Assembly: GCF_052324685.1 (NCBI RefSeq)
Contig: NC_135222.1
Coordinates: 15,532,373-15,596,372 of the forward strand
DNA: 64,000 nt
Direction: 5' to 3'
Origin: Brachyhypopomus gauderio
Taxonomy: Eukaryota > Chordata > Actinopteri > Gymnotiformes > Hypopomidae
Below, piece after piece: positions 33,201 to 42,200 of this stretch. How positions within the stretch are numbered: the stretch's first letter is position 1; each line of letters starts with the position of its first letter. Position numbers and translations under genes: made by a program. The notes beneath the pieces are model-generated. The model was not told where the DNA came from, ran no database searches, and was given only the letters and a program-made list of their open reading frames with translations.

Positions 33201-36200
33201 TAGTATGTAGTAGACTATTTCGAACACAGCCAAAGTTATGTTTGCAGGATTCATACACCTAAACAAGGTGGAATTCAAGCACTTGTACGTCACTTTAAAG
33301 GTCTATTTCAATATTTCCCAGCACGTTAAACTTAATTAAGTTAAATATTTATACATATACTCGAAATGATTCGAAATAATTCGCTTTTTATCACATAATT
33401 TAATGATTGTTTATTTTCAAAACGTCCAATCTTAACATCTTCACGTTCTCTCATGTTTCATCCTGGAATTACAAGAGGCTCGTATTTGTTAACGTAATAC
33501 AAAATAACTGTTCAGTCAGACAGATATTTGTTGTGAAACGAAGTACTGTAGTTACAATTTCAAGCATTTTCAAGTACTAAATTCCAGCACTTTTCAAACC
33601 TGGAACACATTAAAATTGGTCAGGTAAATGTTTTTCCTTTCTTATCTGTGCTCCAGATTTCTGTTTACTTTTAACTATCCACCACTGTATTTCCCGCTGG
33701 GCGGGTACCAGCCGGCTACGGTCGGTGCTGGATCAAACCATTTTTCAGTGGGAGGCGGGGGTGTATGCACTTAATGCAGATAGGTAAAAAATATATATAT
33801 ATATTTTAGCCATTGTGCTTATTTTGAGTACAGAACTTTATATTAATGAAAGATTTCAAGATTATTTAAAATTATAGACTTTAAATAAAAATAAATTGCT
33901 GGGCTCTTTGAAGGGCCCCCCTGGCCCTGGGGCCCGGGACAACAGACCCGGTTGTCCCCCCCTGTCGACGGGGCTGCACCCTCTTTAGGGAGGCAGAGAT
34001 GGCACTTCATCCTATAGGAATTTACTTTCACTCCAGCAAACGCAAACACTGTCTCTAGGTAGGGCCAGGGTAGTTTCCTTCCTCACCCTCACCGCCACGA
34101 TCACTCCATGTTGAAGGTGTGGAAGGTGCCAATATATGTACATTAAAACGCCAACAAGCTTATTATGCAGCACTTATGCTGCTCTTCTGCTGTTACCAAA
34201 CATGGTACCATCTCTTTAATGAGATAAAAAGTGAATTATATGGAATAATTTCGAGTATATGTGTATTTGTATAAATATGTAAATTAAGTTGAAAGTGCTG
34301 GAAAATACTGAAAATGGACCTTCAAAGTGCCGTACAAGTGCATGAATTCCACCTTGTAACTTCGCACGCACAAAAACCGAGAGGTGCACGACCTCGCCAC
34401 GCAATCGCGTGGCCAACACGCATGGGCGGAGCCACCGCAATTGCATCATTTTTGCCGCACGGACCCTTGCGGCAGTCACGATGTGTCAAATGAATCTAGA
34501 TTACGAAGCTCAAGTGTTCAGTGAAGGCAGCAGCAGAGTAAACGAGACGCGACCAGAGCATGCGCAGTTTTCTCATTTTTCTCCTGATCGCTTGACCTGG
34601 TGACAGCGCCAGCTAACGTTTATTTATTTATTTTATTTATTTATTTATTTTTGTTTATAATTGTAACGAGTAACTATACAGCATGTAAAAAATGTATCGG
34701 AGTAAAAGTATTAAACTGATGGAAAATATGTAATGAAGTAAAAGTGGAAGTAGGAGAAAAAATAATACTCCAGTAAAGTACAGATACAACATTTTACAGT
34801 ACAGTAGTGAAGTAGATCTACTTCGTTACATCACACTGCTCCCACTTCCAGCTCAAGACAAAATGGCTGGGATCGGGGTGGGCATCAGCGACGACCTCAT
34901 CAGCCTGGAGATCGCCTCCGCCAACGTCCCTGACCTGACACTCATCGACCTGCCCGGCATCGCCCGTGTGGCCGTCAAGGGCCAGCCCGAGAACATTGGA
35001 GATCAGGTAATCAGAACACACGGGTGAGGGGATCATAGAGGAGCGTATCATCTTCAGAACACATGGGTGAAGGGATCGTAGGATAGTGTATAATCTTCAG
35101 AACACACGGGTGAGGGGATCGTAGGATAGTGTATCACCTTCAGAACACATGGGTGAGGGGATCGTAGGATAGTGTATCACCTTCAGAACACATGGGTGAG
35201 GGAATCGTAGGGGAATTCTGCGCTGCTCCAGTGATTAGAAAAAGCTTATTAACATAAAATAGTCTCATTGTTCAGCACCTGAAGAGGAACTCATGGTTAT
35301 CCCTCCTGTAGCTTTATAGTAACGTTAAGTAATTAATACATGGTTTTTTGCTGGTACATCATTGAAGCAGCAGGGCTCAACTTAAAAGCCTAGTCACCCA
35401 GACAGTTTTTTTATAGAAACTGATTTCTTTGACGTTTGTGTTTATTGGTTGGTCACCACTAAACCGTTGTGCTTAAATTCAATGTTTTATCCTCTTGTTT
35501 GTCTTACTTACAACATGGTGTCTATTATAATTTGATGTAAGCTTGATGGCACTGTATATGCAGCAATATATTTTCTTATATATTCTTGATAATATGAATA
35601 CTCATTACGTTCAGATTAAACGGTTGATCAGAAAGTTCATCACAAAGCAAGAAACAATCAACTTGGTGGTGGTGCCATGTAATGTTGACATAGCAACCAC
35701 AGAGGCCCTGAAGATGGCTCAGGATGTGGACCCAGATGGAGAAAGAACACTGGGTCTGTACCCAATCATATTATATATTTATACAAATAAATTAGATTTT
35801 TTTGTTATATGCATATCAGTTGCCTACATTAATACAAAGAGGCATTTAAATGCTACAGTGGAGTTTGTTTGAACATGTGTGCACTAGTGCATTATAATGC
35901 TATGTCACTATTACAGGCATCTTAACAAAACCAGACCTGGTGGACAAGGGTACCGAAGAAACAGTGCTGGACATTGTTCATAACGAGGTTATTAACCTTA
36001 CTAAAGGCTACATGATCGTCAGGTGCCGAGGGCAGAAGGAGATTATGGACAGCGTTTCTCTGAATGAAGCCATGGACACAGAAAAGGCCTTCTTTAAAGA
36101 CCATGGGCAATTCAGGTGGGCCAGGGTTCTGTTCACAGTCTCATCAAACGATCCACTGTGGAGATGCACTGTAAACTGGACAATGCACAGAGCTAGTAGA

Positions 36201-39200
36201 GTAACAGCCCTACTTAAGCCTGAACTGTAGTGTCAGTGGGGAATGTTCCATCGATATTCATTCCTTAACAAAACACGTCCTGTAACCAGGAAACTGGCAT
36301 TAAAAGTGAAATATGTACAAGTGTTAAACTACAGGCACAGAATATTAAGAAACATATTAGCTAAAAACTGCATTATCTGAGTTTTTTTTTTTGACATTTA
36401 AAACAAAAATAAACAGACAATAAGGCTTGGTTCACATTATGGCTACTCGGTAGCTACATATTTACAGTAAAAGTTAAATGACTGACTGGTTTGTCCTGTT
36501 CCTTTATCACATTAAGCTGTTATCTGTTGCTGAAAAACAGTATCATTTTATTGTTCCTGGAACTTTTAAACAGGGCGTGACAGAAGAGGTAACAATGAGT
36601 CTGATGAACGTGAGTGATATTTGAATCTAATGCATGGGGGTAATCTTTGTCCTCAGCACACTGTATGATGAAGGGAAAGCTACCATTCCAAAGCTGGCAG
36701 AGAAACTCACACTTGAACTGGTTCATCACATCGAGGTACGTGCAGTGCTTAATTTGTAAATCAAACGATGCCGGAATGCAAACAGCGGCATGAGACAAGG
36801 GGTCTCTGAGGCCAACAATGTCACCGGATCGCACACAAAACGCAACAAAAGCGCACAAATGTCAAAATAGCAAGCCAATTCGTATATATAAATTACTTTA
36901 AAATTATTTATGTGTGTTTTATAAGTGTTTTAACTGCAGAAGTGCATTTTAAGTGCATTTTCAATTCCAGCACTTTTCAAATCTGAAACACAAAGCAACA
37001 TTAAAATTCGTTAGGTAAATGTTCCTTCCCCTGTTTTTGAGGGGTGTTTCTTTATACTACCACATCATACCGTTTCGGACAACACTGCACAGAATGTGAC
37101 GCGGCTAGTATAAATGCCTCCGCCGTTCGCGGAATCGAGCGCTACGGTCACTCGCGAAAGTATAACTAGCTTTATAGGGGAGACGCAGAAAGGCATCGCT
37201 AAAAGGAATAGCTCTTAATGTGATTTAGGAAGCCTGAATGTGGATCTTGTGTTTAAAAAAATGTCTTTTATAGAATTATTTGTTCAATTAATTGGTTCAA
37301 CGCAGACAGATTTCTTCATAACTTATAATTAGTAGGCTTGAAAGTTACCGGATCGAGGCAGACAGTTCCCGGAACGCACCCTTCAAAATGAAAGAGTTCC
37401 CGGATCCTGTTCCGGCAGGATCCGGCTCAAATTAAGCCCTGGGTACGTGGTATAAACCGCGATGTGTGTTATTTGGTTGTGTTTCATATGGGTGTGCGTG
37501 CTACCTTGTAAAAGGCATGCATGCAACATTTGGTCAAGGCATCGTATCGTGTCATACAGAAATCGCTGCCACGGCTGGAGGAGCAGATCGAGGCGAAGCT
37601 GTCGGAAACACATGCGGAGCTGGAGCGCTATGGCACCGGACCGCCCAGCGAACCGGGAGAGCGCATGTACTTCCTGATCGACGTGAGTGCAGCCGTGCGC
37701 TGGTCCGAGCGCGCATCAGAATCAAAATAACACTTGATATGCTTGTAAAAAAATCATTAAGTGATTTACAACATTAGTATTATGCCTAAAATACACATCT
37801 CGCTGAAAGCATTAATTCATTATTAATGCAGGAGGCTGAAGATTTTCTGAAACTACATATGCTACTGTGGCGAGCAGGACTAACAAAAACCCAAAAAGAA
37901 GAAATAATGCACGACTACGACACCTAGGGGAATTTCACCCCAAGGAATTACACTGGGGCAAATGAAAGCCTCAGCACAAAATAAGACCATTAAAGAAAAA
38001 GGACACACAAGTTCAAAACCACTGAACCAGAGAAGTAGTTCCAATTATTTCTTTAATATAAAAATATAATTTGGTCGACTCTTTATAAAAAATATAATTT
38101 CCACAGACTCACAATGACAAGTAAAACAAGGAACAGGGCTGCGGCCTTGATAATTAAGAGGGGAGCTAGGGGATCACCTCTATACTATACGCTCACCGTG
38201 ACCACACCACACTTCACACTCAATACTCTCCGCTACCAAACCCATGCACAAGATTCCACCACCTGGGACATCTGCCTCTGTCTGGCCTGCAGCTCCTGCC
38301 CTGCACAAAACAATCAAATAATTAAACAAAACCAAACGATGAGGGAGGACACTTCCTCATGCACACCAACTCAACACTCTTCTCAAACACTACACATAAA
38401 CGCTTTGCAGCACAGTTCGGCCACACCAATTAAAGAAACCACAAAAGACATCACACCACAAATCACTGCAAACGGGAAAATAAATAAATCACTCACTCCA
38501 CCACATCAAACATGTAAAACTAAGAAAAAGGTCGCCGCCAAACTGAGCCTAAAACGCATCCAGAAAACAAATAGAAAACACGCAACAATCACTCTGACAA
38601 CGTGAATCACGAACGCCCCCCAAACACAAACAATACAGCACACAACAAAACGAAACAGAACAAACCAAAACAAAACAAAACAAAACACAGAACAGAACAA
38701 AACAGCAGCACTGTCGGCTACTGGAACCACGCAGCAAACTCAATTTTTTGGCGAAAGTCTATAATGTTGTTGTCTTCTTTCCCCCTTATGACTGGAATCT
38801 GCTCATTGCGCCGACAGCCACTGCGAATTCTTCAGAACAGCGTGATGACTAAACAAAGGAAAATGAATTAAAAACAAATCCCTTCATTAAAAGTGCCGAT
38901 AATCAGCAGGCCTACCTTACCTAACCAGGTTGTTCTCAAAGGGCAAATAGCAACTGCCCACCCGTGGTAGATCGATATCAGCACAGTAATTCTCATGACG
39001 CGCCCACCGAACTGCGACGAAACAGCAGAGCATGTTAGTTCTCAGCGCACAGCACTCACCGATAATCAGACGCCAAAAGAAGCGCCATACCTTGACGGTA
39101 TTAAGCCGGTCCACCAAAGGAAGCCAGGCCCAACAACAATAACTTGGCACCATTGAAGGTGCTGGAGAAGCAGGATGACAGAAGGGAGTCTGCCCCAGTA

Positions 39201-42200
39201 ACCACACCCCCGCTATTTATAACGCCAGGATAAACCTGCCCCGCGACTCACACGGCTCCACCGCAATTTACAATTAGGGAGGGAATTAGTGGGATTGCTC
39301 CAAAAATCTCACTCTGCCACACTACGATTAATCGCTATTCACACACAAGTGCTTTTTAAGATATGCTGCAACACTGAATACAGCTGCTTTAGAGACACAT
39401 TCATTCCCCCTGTGATGTCCTTTAGAAAGTCTCGGCATTCACACATGATGCGCACAATCTCACAACTGGTGAGGAGCTGAAGAGTGTCCCGGATCTCAAC
39501 ATTTTCTCAGCACTCAGGACGCAGTTCGCGCACTGGAAGGAACACCTGGACTTTTCGGGACAGACCTGTGAGTGTGTCCAATGTCTGACTGGTCGTACAT
39601 TACGGATAGCAATGAACAATCAGGAGCATTCTAGCTTTGACCTCTTGTGTGTTACACTTCAGGCAGGAGCCTGACCAACATGTTACATTTAACCACAGTA
39701 AGCATGCATGTGAATGTTTGGTTCCCCATAGTGGAGAGCCGTGAAGTGTTTAGCCTTAATCATGTCTGCCTTTATAAATGTTCTAGTTAACCAGAGGATT
39801 GAGAAGCAGGTTCAGGAGTATGAGAAAAAGTTCCGGGGCAGGGAGCTCCCAGGATTCATCAACTACAAGACCTTCGAGGGGATGGTGAGGGAACAGATTA
39901 AGCAGCTGGAGGAGCCCGCTGTTAAGAAGCTGAAGGAGATATCAGGTGTGAAGAATGAATGAAGTTCAGCACACATTTCTTTTCTCCAGACTTTCCTTAG
40001 CGCAGTGGTTCCCAAACTTTTTCTGCCGTGCCCCCCTTTAGTAGATGAGAATATTTTTGCGCCCCCCCCATCCCCCCATATTGTAGGAATGCACCGATTC
40101 ACGTTTTTCACTTCCGATACCCATTCAGATATCTGAGGCTTAGTATCGGCCGATACTGATCCGATACCGATCTGATAGAGTAAAACAGTGCTGAATCGAC
40201 TTTCGAAAATCGAAATTTTTTAAACACAGACATACTGAATTACAAGTTTATTGAAAACTCTGCACCAGTATAGCACACTTAAACACACATAAAAACATAT
40301 AAAAACAACACAACTTGCATTTGTTCAGTCAGTGCAATTATGAATATAACATTGAATGTAAAATACCAAAGAACCTGAAACAGACAAAAACAATAGGTTC
40401 ACAACTTTGGTCAAACATGAAAAAAATAAACTGCAAGAAACCTTTGAAATGGTTCAAGAATTCTAAATATCATTTTAAATAAATAAGGAGATGAAATAAG
40501 AGAAACAGCAATAACTATGCGGCTAGTTTGCTAGCGCAGACATCACGCAGAGCACAAAGCATGTAACGGCCAGAAATATGTGTACTGTCTCTTTAAGGGA
40601 GCGAGTTGAGTGCGCGTATGGAATATTGTTGTTATTTAGCTTTCTGCCGTAGACCGACTCAGACCACTGCTCTTTATTTTATTTCTGTAAGTAACGCATT
40701 CAATGAGCTTTGGACAACTCACCAGTTCATGTATGAACAGTCAAGTAATGCTGGAGCCCAGGTTTATTTTGGTCAACCAGCAAATAAACGGACTAAGTGT
40801 AATAGCACCAGCGCGGGTACGAGTCAGTGATTCACCTCTCCTCTGTGTGCTTCGTGTTTCACTCGCCTGTTAACTGTCCAAGTTCACTTCTGTCCGGGAC
40901 AGAGTGGATATTTAAGGTTGAACTAACTCCGAAAAGCGTTACAAGCATAGAATTAGACTGAATAGATCTGTTTTCATGGATCGGTCACATTGTCACCGAT
41001 ACCCGAGCTAGAATTTTTTCAGATATTAATATCGGAATCGGTGCATCCCTAATATTGACACATGTGCACATCAGTAGCGGATGCTGGTCTTTCAAGGAGG
41101 GGAAGCTCAATTTCGGCCTACATCATAAAATGTGTCGGTTTATTTATACGTAAATTCTACCCTCCATTCCTTTTCAGCAGCACCCGCTGGACAGAAACTG
41201 CGATAGAAGTCAGAAAGAGTGATAGACGTCAGTCTCCAAACACAAGCAGCTACAACAAAAACAACGGAAAATCTCCGGTTCAACTCAGAACAGAATGAAA
41301 AAAAAAATTTTAATTAAATGCTCCCGCTGAGGTTTATACCAAAAGATCACTGATTCGCTCATTTCGCTGTCAATCAAAAAGGGATTCGGCCTCAGATAGA
41401 TCATCCAATCATCATGCAGAAGCTGAGCGTCCGGGCCAGCCGAGGCCGGCCCACTGCCCCATAGACCTCCAGAGACGCTGAGTGTCCGATGGGCGGGACA
41501 AAGCCCAGCATTTATCCAATGACTCGTCTTGTTTCGCTGCGCTGTGAAGCCGCGTTGTTACCAGTGATAAAAAGCTGATTCTGAACAAAAGTTGAGCGCG
41601 TTGTAGCGCATATTTAGTCAATGACATGTACACACAACAGTATGTGTTTGATCACTTATTTTTTACATTTTAGGGGAAGCTGAGCTTCCCTTGCAGTCAG
41701 TGCCGTTTCAAGGTATTTGGGGGCCCCAAGCAAAGACACCAACCGGGGCCCCCCCAACCTCCACACCAGAAATCTCATGCCCAAACCCCCCTCCGGCCAA
41801 AAAAAAAAAACATATCTGGCCGCAGTCCACCTTCAAGAACCACAGCATATACACCTCAAACTAACTACTTTACAAATTTACTACTTGTAGCTGAACATAG
41901 CAGATTTAAGTATGGGATTACCCGGGACGTATATATTGTTTTTAGCCTACCTGCTGCTAAATTACACCATTTGTACAGGTAGGCCTAATTTATCCAGTGT
42001 AAATCATCACTTACCACTGTCTTGTGTTTTTTTTAGGGGTGGGCATAGATTAATTTTTTTAATCTAGATTAATCTCACTGAAATCTTGAAATTAATCTAG
42101 ATTAATCTATATTAAAATGGCTCATATGTGTGCTACCCAAGTAATAACTAAAAGTCAGCTTTTGAGATAGGGTTTCTTAATACAGAGGGTGCATTAGACC

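Larger units (their letters stand above)
29249..34838. mobile_element. hAT-like element (CAGTGTTGTATAAAG family) with large internal insertions
   Basis: The left part starts CAGTGTTGTATAAA at 28519, is split by copy A, and continues with ACTTGAGTAAAAGTACAAGT motifs at 29257-29450. The right part (34660-34838) has GAGTAAAAGTATT and ends CTACTTCGTTACATCACACTG. These are the familiar paired ends of a fish hAT family. The flanking 8-mers (TATACATC and CTCCCACT) do not match, so joining the two ends is inferred. The right end stops 13 bp before Mx exon 3. Between the ends lie the L2 LINE and other repeats. Confidence 0.55.

Noticed and set aside
38114..38605. 163-codon plus-strand frame in Mx intron 7
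   Set aside because: Low-complexity Thr/Asn/Lys-rich frame inside the putative LTR, with no family match.
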